Below are positions 1-8,540 of a stretch of 14,298 bases of DNA, piece by piece (position 1 is the first letter of the stretch; the number at the start of each line of letters is the position of its first letter). This DNA comes from Bacteroidales bacterium (lineage in GTDB: Bacteria; Bacteroidota; Bacteroidia; Bacteroidales; WRGA01). The stretch spans positions 1 through 14,298 of the forward strand of contig JAITHZ010000118.1 in assembly GCA_031279795.1 (NCBI GenBank), written 5' to 3'. The notes under the pieces were generated by a model. It saw nothing but the letters and a program-made list of their open reading frames with translations. It searched no databases and was not told the origin of the DNA. Made by a program: the position numbers and the translations under genes.

Positions 1-218
1 GCCACATGGCTACTGAGGTTGTTTTGTTATTTGAATAAGGTAAAAATGAGGTTTTTACATCAATGAGATTTATTCGAAAAATACGACAAGTTAGTTTGCG
101 CCACTTCCGAAGGTCTGAATCCACTGATTTTGACAACATTGTGGAATACAGTCTACATAATAACAACTCGACTAAAGCCAAGTTCAGTCGAGTTGAGTTA
201 AGTTGATTTGGTATGATC
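1..218. other. Non-coding region downstream of the GH97 gene
   Basis: No convincing gene is visible here. It holds an AT-rich 7-bp stem hairpin (GTAAAAA 40-46 with TTTTTAC 52-58, 5-nt loop), the larger terminator-like hairpin listed separately at 164-195, and a short imperfect 5-bp repetition (GAGTT/AAGTT) at 191-206. It is probably the spacer after the polysaccharide utilization operon. Confidence 0.6.
164..195 (-). terminator. Putative terminator of the susCD-GH97 operon
   Basis: A perfect 10-bp inverted repeat (CAACTCGACT at 164-173, AGTCGAGTTG at 186-195) encloses a 12-nt loop. Read on the minus strand it begins 24 nt beyond the GH97 stop codon and is followed by a T-rich but interrupted tract (TTATTATG). 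Position and stem strength fit an operon terminator. The weak T-run leaves room for a processing or stabilising hairpin instead. Confidence 0.55.
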
Positions 219-2225
219 TCAATTTTCGGCTTTCAGCCACAGGGCTGCCCCGCCGCCGGGAGCAATATACAGATTCAGATCGGAATCGGAGGTGATTTCC
301 GTTTCTTGGATGAGAACCGGATTAGGATTGGTTTTCCAGTCAGCGTCGGGGGCGTCTTTGAATATTTTTGCCTTATAGATTTTGCCTTTATCAAGGAATG
401 AGAGATTCAGCTGGAGGTTACGGGCGTTCTCGTCGGTGATGGCGCCAATGAACCAGTCGTTGGAATGCTTGTCTTTTCGTGCGGTGACGATGTAATCGCC
501 AATTTTTCCATCCAGAATTACTGTCTTTGCCCAGTCGGTCGGAACCCGTTCGATGAACTCGAAGGCAGGATTGCCTTCGTAATTCTCCGGTAAATCAGAC
601 GCCATTTGCAGCGGACTGTAAATGACCACATACAAAGCCAGCTGCTTGGCAATGGTTGTTTGCACGCGCGTGTCTGGATGCACGGGGTTGTCAAAGTTAA
701 ACGTGCCGAAAGTAAAATCCACAGGCCCGGCCAGTCCGCGCGTGAACGGGACAACGGTTGTATGCTCCGGCGGGTTGCCGCCATCCTGCGACCAGGCATC
801 GTATTCCTGTCCGCGCACGCCTTCCTGCGTCATCAGGTTGGGAAACGTGCGCTGGAGGCCGGTAGGCATCACCGGTTCGTGGTTGTCGACCATGATTTGG
901 TATTTGGCGGCAGTTTCTATTACCTTCCGGAAGTGTCGGACGCCGTACTGACTGCTGTGCCGCTCTTTTTTGTCGAGCAGGTTATTGACGTAACCGGTCT
1001 TTACCACATTTATGCCGTGCGCTTTGAGGAAGGCAAAGGCCATGTCAAGCTGATTTTCGTAATTGATGGTAGCGCCGCCCGTTTCATTGTGTCCGACGAT
1101 CTCCACGCCCTTTTCGGCTGCGTAGCTGCTGATTGTATCCATGTCGCAGTCGGGATAGGGGTGCGAAAACTTGAACTGGTGGCCATTGGTTACCCAGTCG
1201 CCATCCCAGCCGTAGTTCCATCCTTCCACAAGCACGCCCGAGATGCGGTGAGAGGCTGCAAAATCAATGTATTTCTTCACATTGTCGGTTGTTGCTCCAT
1301 GTTTTGGCCCCTGCGACCAGGTGTATTTTTCCTGATGCATTCCCCACCAGATTCCAATGTATTTTGCAGGACGAATCCACGAAGTGTCTTCGATTCGAGA
1401 AGGTTCGTTCAGATTGAGCATCATGCGGCTGTTTGCGAGCGAATTCAGGTTGTCGGCCATCACGATCGTTCGCCATGGCGTTGCAAAGGGCGTGGAGACG
1501 TAAGCCTTTATGCCATTTTCCCATGGTGTGAGGTCGGTTTTCAAGTGCGAACCGACTGGATAGAGATTCATTTTTGCATAATCGGTCAGATTGGCCTCGT
1601 GAATCAGGATGTAACGGTTGTCGGCAGTTTCGACGGTGACCGGCGTAGTCACGGTGTCCAGTGAACTGAGCAGCGACTTTGTCCAGAGCGTCTCGTAGTA
1701 TTCGCCCTTATAAGCAGGAATCGACCAGACTGAATCGTTGACAGCGAGAGCAAATTCGGTCAGTTCGGCAGCTATTTCGAACGTAGCGAGGTTTGGCTGT
1801 TCGGGAAATTCGTAACGGAACCCGACGCCGTCGTCGAACGCACGAAAGATGATGTTCAGCTGGCGGCGTTTCCCCGCTTGTTCCTGAAGGCGAATTTTCA
1901 ACTCGTTGTAATGGTTTCGTACATCGATTTCTTCGCCCCAGGGCTGTTGCCATGTTTCGTCGAACGCGGAGGCGGTTACACCCGTAATGGCGAATCCGGC
2001 ATACAGCGAGTCGTTTGGCGCAAGCAGAAAGCCCAGCTGCGAATCATTGATAACAGTTATGCCGTTTTTTTGCAGAGAATACAGCGGCCGACCATCGGGC
2101 GAAAGAGAAAAGGTCAGCAGCGTTTTTCCGTCGGGCGAAGTCACACGCTGCATATTATCGCCACCGCAAGCCCCAAACAGGCTTGCAATGGCGATGAAAC
2201 TGCTGATTTTTAAAATTTTGTTCAT
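219..2225 (-). CDS. GH97 glycoside hydrolase, inverting alpha-glucosidase type (SusB-like), lipoprotein
   Basis: A 668-aa enzyme of glycoside hydrolase family 97, predicted to release glucose from alpha-glucans or their oligosaccharides in the periplasm or at a membrane surface. The layout is that of the family: N-terminal beta-sandwich about 26-275, catalytic (beta/alpha)8 barrel about 285-555 starting at the motif KYIGIWWG, and C-terminal beta domain about 560-668. Glu381 (GHNETGG), Glu450 (DNHEPVMPTG), Glu468 (TQEG) and Glu474 (RGQEYDAW) match, from memory, Bacteroides thetaiotaomicron SusB Glu439, Glu508, Glu526 and Glu532 with identical spacing (69, 18 and 6 residues). Retaining GH97 alpha-galactosidases carry a nucleophile Asp where this protein has VKTGYVNN, so the inverting alpha-glucosidase group is favoured. 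Residues 1-20 form a lipoprotein signal (SLFGAC, Cys20, then Gly-Gly-Asp). It is the last gene of the operon, 18 nt after susD. The family is very likely; exact substrate and location are inferred. Confidence 0.95.
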   Translation of the reverse strand: MNKILKISSFIAIASLFGACGGDNMQRVTSPDGKTLLTFSLSPDGRPLYSLQKNGITVINDSQLGFLLAPNDSLYAGFAITGVTASAFDETWQQPWGEEIDVRNHYNELKIRLQEQAGKRRQLNIIFRAFDDGVGFRYEFPEQPNLATFEIAAELTEFALAVNDSVWSIPAYKGEYYETLWTKSLLSSLDTVTTPVTVETADNRYILIHEANLTDYAKMNLYPVGSHLKTDLTPWENGIKAYVSTPFATPWRTIVMADNLNSLANSRMMLNLNEPSRIEDTSWIRPAKYIGIWWGMHQEKYTWSQGPKHGATTDNVKKYIDFAASHRISGVLVEGWNYGWDGDWVTNGHQFKFSHPYPDCDMDTISSYAAEKGVEIVGHNETGGATINYENQLDMAFAFLKAHGINVVKTGYVNNLLDKKERHSSQYGVRHFRKVIETAAKYQIMVDNHEPVMPTGLQRTFPNLMTQEGVRGQEYDAWSQDGGNPPEHTTVVPFTRGLAGPVDFTFGTFNFDNPVHPDTRVQTTIAKQLALYVVIYSPLQMASDLPENYEGNPAFEFIERVPTDWAKTVILDGKIGDYIVTARKDKHSNDWFIGAITDENARNLQLNLSFLDKGKIYKAKIFKDAPDADWKTNPNPVLIQETEITSDSDLNLYIAPGGGAALWLKAEN

Positions 2226-2243
2226 GTTGGATTAATATTTCAA

Positions 2244-4118
2244 TTAACGCACACCAGGATAACCTGTAGATTGTTCCATATTATCATTACGTTCAAGTTC
2301 TAATTGCGGTATGGGCTGAACATAAGACTCATCCCCTTTCCACGTGATTCTTCCATGACGAGTTTCTTTATAATAATCCGCCTCAAGCTGTCCGATTTTC
2401 CAGCGGCGAACATCCCACCACCATTGGCCTTCAGCAAATAATTCTGCCCAACGTTCATATTTTAATACATCGTATGCCAAATGGTCGTCAGCATTTACTG
2501 TTTTTGTGCGGTCTGTAAAACTTGTGTAATCGTAAGGGCATGGGGTATCCGGCGAATACCCGTAAGCACGGCGATGTACCTTATTTACATATTCCAGCGC
2601 CAATGCTGGATTTTCATCTTTTAGCGCTTCTGCATACAACAAATAAATATCTGCCAAACGAACAATCGGATAATTAGCGTCACTGCTTTGATTTTTTCCA
2701 TAAGGAGAAGGCCCCATTTCAACACCTCTGATATTTGTGAATTTACGGTGCTGCCAGGCCAGTAAATCTGGGCGGGTAATTACTTCGCTTGATCGGTCGT
2801 AGTAAGTAATCCTTCCTTTGGCGTCTATATATTCATCCACAAAAGGTTGTCCGGCAGATACGATCAAACGGGGGTCAACTCTGTCTTTATCATGTTTCAA
2901 ATCAAGACTTTTTTGTCTGTAGGCAGGGTCTTCCAATCTGTAAGGATAGTTATCAGTTGATCTAGGACTAGTTGGTTTAAAATCGGGATTAAACGTATGT
3001 CTTGGTACTATATCGCCGCCGATGCCGTGAAATCCGAATCTGCGGATATTCGCGTCGTGAATGAAGTTATTTCCCCATTCACTGCTTTTTTTGGAGGTAA
3101 TAACATCATAAGGTTTTGTAATAGGATCCACTGCGCCTTCAACATCAAGCCTGAAGCGAATTTCCAAATCCATGTACCAGGGAGCCATTACCATTGGCAT
3201 ACCACTTCCTGTCGTGTAGCCACCCCAAGGCCCATTTTGATTATAATTGACCGTCATTCCAATCTCGTACAGCGATTCGGAATTAAATTCATGAGCTGCG
3301 TTACCATAAAACATGTCCTGGTAAACGTCAAGTGTTACCAATCGTTTACCGCTATTGGTAAAAATATCTTCCATCAACGATTTGGCTTTCGTACTGTATT
3401 CGGGGAAAATATATGCAGCTTGCATATAAACTTTTACCAACAGGCCTTTTGCTGCCCATTCGGTTGCACGGTACTTATCGTTGTTATGTCCGGTAAGCAG
3501 CAGTACAGCTTCTTCCAAATCTTTCACAACGAACTGCCACGTGTCGGCAGTAGTAGCCCGTTTACGCTTCATGTTTTCCAAATCGTCGGCGGTACTATGA
3601 AATAATGGGAATCCCCATCCTTCGGGCTTTATTTCGAAAAAGATTTGGGCGTGCCAATAAGCTAATGCACGATTGAACAGGGCTTGTCCTTGCATGAAAT
3701 CAAGCGTTGAAATTTCACTTGACACTGCGAAATTTTTACGATAATCTGCGATGGCTTCTAATGCTGTCGTTGATAAATTTGCCCATTTACAAATATCCAC
3801 ATACATTTGAGTAGTATAACGGCTATTGATGTTTGTGTAATTATCCATACTGGAAGCTCTTTCATCATACGAACCATACGTATCTGTTGTGTGGTCATAC
3901 AAATAAATACCCATTGGAAACCAGTAAAAAGCATACATACCAATGCCATGAGAGCCTGCATAGGCAGAGGTCAATACCAAATCTACCTGCTCTATTGTAG
4001 CCGGAAAATTGTTGGGTGATAACGTCTGCTTGTTTGAAATATCGAAAAAATCAGAACAGCTGTTTATTATTCCGATAACAGCGAACAGTCCGATAATATT
4101 TTTTGCACTATTTTTCAT
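2244..4118 (-). CDS. SusD-family glycan-binding outer-membrane lipoprotein
   Basis: A 624-aa SusD/RagB-type protein that caps the SusC transporter and binds the incoming oligosaccharide at the cell surface. I chose the ATG at 4118 because it is followed directly by a lipoprotein signal (basic start, hydrophobic core, IINSC with Cys21) and then the typical CSDFFDIS. A longer frame begins at a TTG overlapping the susC stop, but it would put 12 polar residues ahead of the signal. SusD hallmarks are the helical region around 140-160 (QALFNRALAYWH), RLADIYLLYAEALK at about 487-500, ERWAELFAEGQWWWDVRRW at about 555-573 and the closing YVQPIPQLEL...NPGY-like end (GYPGVR). Many aromatic residues (Trp, Tyr) suit carbohydrate stacking. 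It starts 32 nt after susC and ends 18 nt before GH97, so it is clearly co-transcribed. The glycan is not readable from sequence; GH97 suggests an alpha-glucan. Confidence 0.95.
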   Translation of the reverse strand: MKNSAKNIIGLFAVIGIINSCSDFFDISNKQTLSPNNFPATIEQVDLVLTSAYAGSHGIGMYAFYWFPMGIYLYDHTTDTYGSYDERASSMDNYTNINSRYTTQMYVDICKWANLSTTALEAIADYRKNFAVSSEISTLDFMQGQALFNRALAYWHAQIFFEIKPEGWGFPLFHSTADDLENMKRKRATTADTWQFVVKDLEEAVLLLTGHNNDKYRATEWAAKGLLVKVYMQAAYIFPEYSTKAKSLMEDIFTNSGKRLVTLDVYQDMFYGNAAHEFNSESLYEIGMTVNYNQNGPWGGYTTGSGMPMVMAPWYMDLEIRFRLDVEGAVDPITKPYDVITSKKSSEWGNNFIHDANIRRFGFHGIGGDIVPRHTFNPDFKPTSPRSTDNYPYRLEDPAYRQKSLDLKHDKDRVDPRLIVSAGQPFVDEYIDAKGRITYYDRSSEVITRPDLLAWQHRKFTNIRGVEMGPSPYGKNQSSDANYPIVRLADIYLLYAEALKDENPALALEYVNKVHRRAYGYSPDTPCPYDYTSFTDRTKTVNADDHLAYDVLKYERWAELFAEGQWWWDVRRWKIGQLEADYYKETRHGRITWKGDESYVQPIPQLELERNDNMEQSTGYPGVR

Positions 4119-4150
4119 ATCTGTATCTTTAATTATAAACTGTTTATTTA

Positions 4151-7100
4151 TCAAAAAGTCAAATCAATGCCAAACGAAATAAGTCGCGAGGGCAAATAAC
4201 GGTTTTGGTGGTCGACACCACGCATGAGTACACTGCCGCCTATTTCAGGGTCAATACCAGTATATTTAGTAAGCGTAAACAAATTTTGCGCGCTGAGGTA
4301 TATCCGAGCATTTTCAAGAAATGCACGATGCGCTAAATTTTGAGGCAACGAGTAACCAATTGATAAATTTTTAAGTTTCAAGTAATCGCCTTTTTCTATC
4401 AGATAGCCAGATACTGTAGAATAATTTTTGTTTGCGGCGCCATCGCCAATCCATGAACCTCTATCATCCATGTACCCTATACGGGGCAAATCAGTTACGG
4501 TATTATTATCTTTTCCAAAGCACGATGTATTGAAAATATCGGCAGTGGTATTATCGGAGCTAAACATTTGTGTATAAGGTTTTACCAGATTCATAATGTC
4601 AAAACCTGTAGCGCCTTGGAAGATCGCACTCAAATCGAATCCCTTGAATTCCAAATTGATGTTCAATCCATAAGTCATTTTAGGCCAAGGATTTCCAATA
4701 AATTTTCGGGATATAGGTGTTACCCAGCCATCGCCATTATCGCTGAAGATCAAGTCGCCGACGCCCGTCTGTTCTTTCTGGTAATAAATGCCAATAGGCT
4801 TTCCTTCAAGATTCAGCGGTTGTCCGCTTACCGGATCGTAGTCTGTGTGATTGGGATTTGCTTCTCTCCAAGCGACTAATGCCCGTTGATTATATTCATC
4901 CACTTGTGCCTGATTTTGGAAAATACCAACTACTTCATAACCATAAAACATGGCCATCGGATTTCCATCCTGAGTGCGCGCCAGTAACTCCCATTCTTTG
5001 TTTAATCCCTCATCTATCGGGTTTGCTCCTTCCAATATACCTACCCCTACGCGCTTAACCATATTGGAATTAAACGATGCATTGGCGCTGACAGAATAGC
5101 GAAAGCTGTTTCTTTTTTCAGTCCATCCGACAGTGATTTCGTGACCTTGATTTTCCACTAATCCTGCATTGAAATAAACAGGTACCGTATTGGCCGGATC
5201 TTCGCTGTTGAAATAGTAACTCATCCCAGCAGATAGCGGTAAATCACCTTTATACAGCATGTCGCGCGTTTGACGGTTGTAATAATCATAAGTCACTGTC
5301 AATCTATTTCTTAAAAATGAGAAATCAACCCCGATGTCTGTTTGATTGATTTCTTCCCATTTCAAACTTTCATTGCCGAAAGTAGCCAGCCAATAACCAG
5401 CTTTGGGGACAGATGTTCCATCAAAAGAATGAGAGATTCCTTCACCGGAATAGGTGGATTCATACATAAATTGTGGTACACTCATATCATTACCCAAAAT
5501 TCCCCAACTGGCGCGTATTTTGGCATTGTCCAGCCAGTTTTCCGTATAAGGTTTTATAAAATTTTCATCACTTATTCGCCAGCCCACATTTACGGACGGA
5601 AAATAGCCCCAGCGATTTTTACCGATAAAACGATCGGATGCGTCAGCTCGGAAATTAGCAGTTAACAGATATTTACCCAAATAGCTGTAATTGATACGTC
5701 CAAAAGCAGATGCTCTACGCTCAATCGGCAAATTATCGGATGCGTCTTTGGTCGGTCCTGCCGATGCTAATGCGATAGATTCTGCCACAGGTATTGAAAA
5801 ATTGTAAGCAGTAACGCTCAGATTGTATCCGTCTCTTTTCCATAACTCTGTCCCAGCCATTGCCTTGAAACTGTGATTGCCAACATTCGTGTCATAGGTC
5901 AATACTGCGTTGAACATCAGGTTTTGCAATGTTCCGGCATATGCATTCAGCTGTTGAGGACTTACCTGCACAGGACCAAAATCGCGGTATTCAGTAAATG
6001 TGTTTTTGGAAAAGCCGTTAAATTCGCCTGCTCCGGTTAGTTTTAAATCCAAGCCTTTGATAAAATTGATATTCAAATAAGCCTGAGTATTCAATGTATA
6101 ATTGTTGTCGTTAAAAACGTGAAAAGCATCTTCCAAACTGGCAAAGTTAGGGCCACTGCCAGCCTTTTCATTTGTTTTGGCAAAATTTCCATCCGCATCA
6201 TAAACTTGAGAAACAGGCACGGTGCGGAAAGGAATGGTGTGGTTATAGATGGATGAATTAGTTGCAGGATTCGTTTTGGTTGTACTCCCATAAAGAGATT
6301 CGCCAATGGTAATACGAGGGCTGAACTTATACTCCAAATTATTGCGAAACGAAAAACGTTCGGCTTTTGTATCCATGTATACCCCTTTTTCACTTAAATA
6401 ACCAGCCGATAAAAAGAAATTTGTCTTTTCAGATGCTGATGTAATTGAGATATTGTATTCCTGTTCAATGCCCGTATCAAACATTACATTCATCCAGTCA
6501 GTATCGGGCAAGTCGTTGATGCTGGCTGCACCCAGCACATCTAATGTACTGCCGTTTCCGAAAGCGTCGCGGGCACGAATCCAGTCAGCCGTATTTAATA
6601 ACTTAATATTGCTGACAATGTTACGCAATCCATAACGTGCATTGGCATTTATGGAGGCTTTTTCGCCTTTTTTGCCATGCTTGGTTGTTATCAGTATTAC
6701 GCCTCCGGCAGCCCGTGAGCCGTATATCGCTGCAGAACCTGCATCTTTGAGAATTTCAATGCTTTCTACATCGCGCATGTTGAAGTTAAAACCGGCGTTC
6801 TGCGCTACCCCGTCCACAACATACAATGGGTTCATACCATTGAGCGAGCCAGCTCCACGAATGATAATATCAGCTGCGCTTCCCGGCGAACCATCGCCTT
6901 TAGTTACCATTACGCCGGCTGCCATACCAGTGAGCGACTCTGCCAAACTTTTGGATGAAAAATCCTTAATCTCGCTTGCGCGAACTGACGATATGGAACC
7001 GGTTAGTTCGGAACGTTTTTGTGTACCGTAACCAACAACCAATACTTCATCCAGTATTTTTTTGTCTTCCTGCAATACTATGTTGTAAACGCTTTTTTCT

Positions 7101-7366
7101 GCCGTAATTTTTTCTGTGTAAGTTTCATATCCAATATACGAAACACTCAACGTTACTCCTTCGGATGCAGACAATTCAAAATGTCCATCCAAATCGGTAA
7201 GTGAACCGGTTGTTGTACCCAGAATGGAAACAGACGCTCCTACAATCGTTTCATTACCAGCATCAACCACTGTGCCTCTGACGGTTTGCTGTGTTTGAGC
7301 CGACAGTCCGACTGTAACAAGAAATGTAATTCCGAAAAAAGTTATTCGCTTAATCATGTTACTCAT
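4151..7366 (-). CDS. SusC/RagA-type TonB-linked outer-membrane transporter
   Basis: A 1071-aa TonB-dependent transporter that imports oligosaccharides across the outer membrane together with the downstream SusD. Signal peptide about 1-23 (cleavage near LSAQ|TQ; Met4 is a possible alternative start). A carboxypeptidase-D-regulatory-like beta domain spans about 27-100 (VRGTVVDAGNETIVGASV ... DLDGHFEL). The SusC junction DEVLVVGYGTQKRSELTG is at 106-123, followed by the plug with NPLYVVDGVAQ at 179-189 and its usual end SAAIYGSRAAGGVILITTK at 211-229. The rest is beta-barrel strands ending in a C-terminal Phe. There is no N-terminal STN domain, so no sign that it signals to an anti-sigma factor. 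Length is normal for SusC. I see no TAnnTTTG promoter between the upstream hairpin and this gene, so transcription probably comes through from the 262-aa gene, or uses a promoter I cannot recognise. Confidence 0.96.
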   Translation of the reverse strand: MSNMIKRITFFGITFLVTVGLSAQTQQTVRGTVVDAGNETIVGASVSILGTTTGSLTDLDGHFELSASEGVTLSVSYIGYETYTEKITAEKSVYNIVLQEDKKILDEVLVVGYGTQKRSELTGSISSVRASEIKDFSSKSLAESLTGMAAGVMVTKGDGSPGSAADIIIRGAGSLNGMNPLYVVDGVAQNAGFNFNMRDVESIEILKDAGSAAIYGSRAAGGVILITTKHGKKGEKASINANARYGLRNIVSNIKLLNTADWIRARDAFGNGSTLDVLGAASINDLPDTDWMNVMFDTGIEQEYNISITSASEKTNFFLSAGYLSEKGVYMDTKAERFSFRNNLEYKFSPRITIGESLYGSTTKTNPATNSSIYNHTIPFRTVPVSQVYDADGNFAKTNEKAGSGPNFASLEDAFHVFNDNNYTLNTQAYLNINFIKGLDLKLTGAGEFNGFSKNTFTEYRDFGPVQVSPQQLNAYAGTLQNLMFNAVLTYDTNVGNHSFKAMAGTELWKRDGYNLSVTAYNFSIPVAESIALASAGPTKDASDNLPIERRASAFGRINYSYLGKYLLTANFRADASDRFIGKNRWGYFPSVNVGWRISDENFIKPYTENWLDNAKIRASWGILGNDMSVPQFMYESTYSGEGISHSFDGTSVPKAGYWLATFGNESLKWEEINQTDIGVDFSFLRNRLTVTYDYYNRQTRDMLYKGDLPLSAGMSYYFNSEDPANTVPVYFNAGLVENQGHEITVGWTEKRNSFRYSVSANASFNSNMVKRVGVGILEGANPIDEGLNKEWELLARTQDGNPMAMFYGYEVVGIFQNQAQVDEYNQRALVAWREANPNHTDYDPVSGQPLNLEGKPIGIYYQKEQTGVGDLIFSDNGDGWVTPISRKFIGNPWPKMTYGLNINLEFKGFDLSAIFQGATGFDIMNLVKPYTQMFSSDNTTADIFNTSCFGKDNNTVTDLPRIGYMDDRGSWIGDGAANKNYSTVSGYLIEKGDYLKLKNLSIGYSLPQNLAHRAFLENARIYLSAQNLFTLTKYTGIDPEIGGSVLMRGVDHQNRYLPSRLISFGIDLTF

Positions 7367-7400
7367 AATAGTTAGACTTTATTCGATAAATAAATTTAAA

Positions 7401-7427
7401 AAAGCGAAGCTTTTTTCACTTCGCTTT
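7401..7427 (-). terminator. Terminator or attenuator hairpin between the 262-aa gene and susC
   Basis: A perfect 9-bp inverted repeat (AAAGCGAAG at 7401-7409, CTTCGCTTT at 7419-7427) has a 9-nt loop. On the minus strand the second arm runs straight into a T-run, the form of an intrinsic terminator about 30 nt after the 262-aa stop codon. As susC begins only about 35 nt further on and no separate promoter is evident, partial read-through that lowers susCD-GH97 expression relative to the first gene is a reasonable inference. The plus-strand reading is also fairly T-rich. Confidence 0.7.
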
Positions 7428-7457
7428 CTTTGATTTTTGAAATGAAAAACAGTTATC

Positions 7458-8246
7458 TCATTTGATAACTTTCGCATGCACGCGATTCCCGTTTGAAAGA
7501 ATTGACGTTTCGATGTACAAGCCTTTTTCCGGAGCTTTCGTGAGTTTTATTCCCTGCAGATTGTGGTATTCATACCCTGCGACCGAAGAATCGGCAGACA
7601 GCGAAAAGACGCCTGCAGCCGATGCAATTTCAGCACATGAAGGCGCGTAGCCACCGACTGCCATATTCCAAAATCCCACTGCGGTATAATCGTCTGAATA
7701 AAATTCGACGCTTGTCTTCGTACCTGTATATGGCAACGTTACAAAGAAACTCTTTTCTTCAGTATGTAAATCAATAGGATTTACATACCATTTAGCACCC
7801 AGCTCTGTTGCAGTATACTCAAAGCCAAAAACTGTCCCCCTGAAATGGGTTACCGCCTCAGCAGCTGTTGCAAGCCCAAGATCAAACGTATTTGCAAGTT
7901 GCGAAAAAGCATACGTGGCGCCATAAATGTTCCCCTTAATTTGTTTCAACCGATTGCTGTCGCCGTTAAAATCGCCAAAACCTGACCATTTATTAATGGC
8001 AATACCACGAGTAGCGCCAGTAACCTCGGGAGTTCCCTTCAACCAGTCTTCAAGGGCAGTACCCGTCACATCAATTGCAAAAGTAATGGCTTCGTCAATT
8101 TCAAAGTCGTTTGATGCAGCCCAATTATCAGTTGCACAGTCCCATTTCACAATGTAGTAACCGTCGGCTCCTACAGGATTGTTAATTTGCGCCCAAGCGC
8201 CAGCTGCCAACAACCATGCGGCAGCAAAAAATGTAAACTTTCTCAT
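7458..8246 (-). CDS. Secreted protein with a T9SS-like C-terminal sorting domain, first gene of the PUL
   Basis: A 262-aa protein of no family I can name. Signal peptide 1-19 (hydrophobic FFAAAWLLAAGA, cleavage at AWA|Q20). The middle, about 25-200, is rich in aromatic and beta-prone residues (GYYIVKWDC, DEAITFAIDVTGT, WYVNPIDLH, GFWNMAVGGY) and could be a carbohydrate-binding beta-sandwich, but I see no catalytic signature. The end, about 224-262, reads YEYHNLQGIKLTKAPEKGLYIE ... VHAKVIK in outline. That resembles type IX secretion type-A sorting domains, whose usual form is y-x-l-x-G-x-x-v, then G-l-Y-i, then a basic end. It therefore sits where SusE/SusF-like surface binding proteins are found in Sus-type loci, but apparently with a different export signal. 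A Bacteroides-type promoter lies about 50 nt upstream and a strong hairpin follows the gene. Function as a surface glycan-binding protein is inferred from context only. Confidence 0.8.
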   Translation of the reverse strand: MRKFTFFAAAWLLAAGAWAQINNPVGADGYYIVKWDCATDNWAASNDFEIDEAITFAIDVTGTALEDWLKGTPEVTGATRGIAINKWSGFGDFNGDSNRLKQIKGNIYGATYAFSQLANTFDLGLATAAEAVTHFRGTVFGFEYTATELGAKWYVNPIDLHTEEKSFFVTLPYTGTKTSVEFYSDDYTAVGFWNMAVGGYAPSCAEIASAAGVFSLSADSSVAGYEYHNLQGIKLTKAPEKGLYIETSILSNGNRVHAKVIK

Positions 8247-8293
8247 GATAAAAATGAATTAATTTGTTGAAATAATTTTGATTAAAAACGATG

Positions 8294-8322
8294 CAAACAT
8301 AATGGTAATTACACCATACAAA
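8294..8322 (-). promoter_or_regulatory. Bacteroides-type promoter of the PUL
   Basis: On the minus strand there is a -7 element TATGTTTG (8301 to 8294), matching TAnnTTTG, and an upstream TTTG (8322 to 8319). The spacer is 17 nt, a little shorter than the usual 19-21. Transcription would start near 8287 and give a leader of about 40 nt before the ATG at 8246. An inverted repeat, ATGGT-AATTAC-ACCAT (8302-8317), lies between the two boxes and might be an operator. Confidence 0.5.
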
Positions 8323-8431
8323 TGTTAATACAGTTCCAATATAGATTATTTATTTTCATATTGTCTATAAATAGCTAATAATAAGCCGGATAATTGGAGT
8401 TCAAAAATAAAAAATATAGACAAAATATAGA

Positions 8432-8464
8432 TGAGTTGAGAGTTGAGAATTGAGAATTGAGAGT
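8432..8464. repeat. Heptad tandem repeat TGAGAAT/TGAGAGT
   Basis: Four consecutive 7-mers read TGAGAGT (8437-8443), TGAGAAT (8444-8450), TGAGAAT (8451-8457) and TGAGAGT (8458-8464), preceded by a shortened TGAGT (8432-8436). The arrangement is symmetrical, GT-AT-AT-GT. It lies in a non-coding gap and resembles the short 7-bp intergenic repeats common in Bacteroidota genomes. No role can be assigned. Confidence 0.85.
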
Positions 8465-8517
8465 TGGAACATCAATTAAAAATTCTACCTTTGTCCTTTA
8501 TTATTAAAACAGACTTG

Positions 8518-8539
8518 AGAGAGAATTACGAGCCTCTCT
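8518..8539 (-). terminator. Weak hairpin after the rhomboid gene
   Basis: A 6-bp inverted repeat (AGAGAG 8518-8523, CTCTCT 8534-8539) with a 10-nt loop lies just past the rhomboid stop codon. On the minus strand only a short T-tract (GTTTTAAT) follows, some nucleotides away. It may be a weak terminator; the stem is short and the call is tentative. Confidence 0.3.
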
Positions 8540-8540
8540 T

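Noticed and set aside
606..1664. A 352-codon plus-strand open frame opposite the GH97 gene
   Set aside because: It lies wholly antisense to a gene with clear GH97 motifs, and its product is a meaningless His/Val/Arg-rich sequence with no recognisable domain; it is a shadow frame.
4119..4154. Longer susD start at the TTG (4154) overlapping the susC stop
   Set aside because: It would put 12 polar residues before an otherwise well-formed lipoprotein signal peptide; the ATG at 4118 is the better start.
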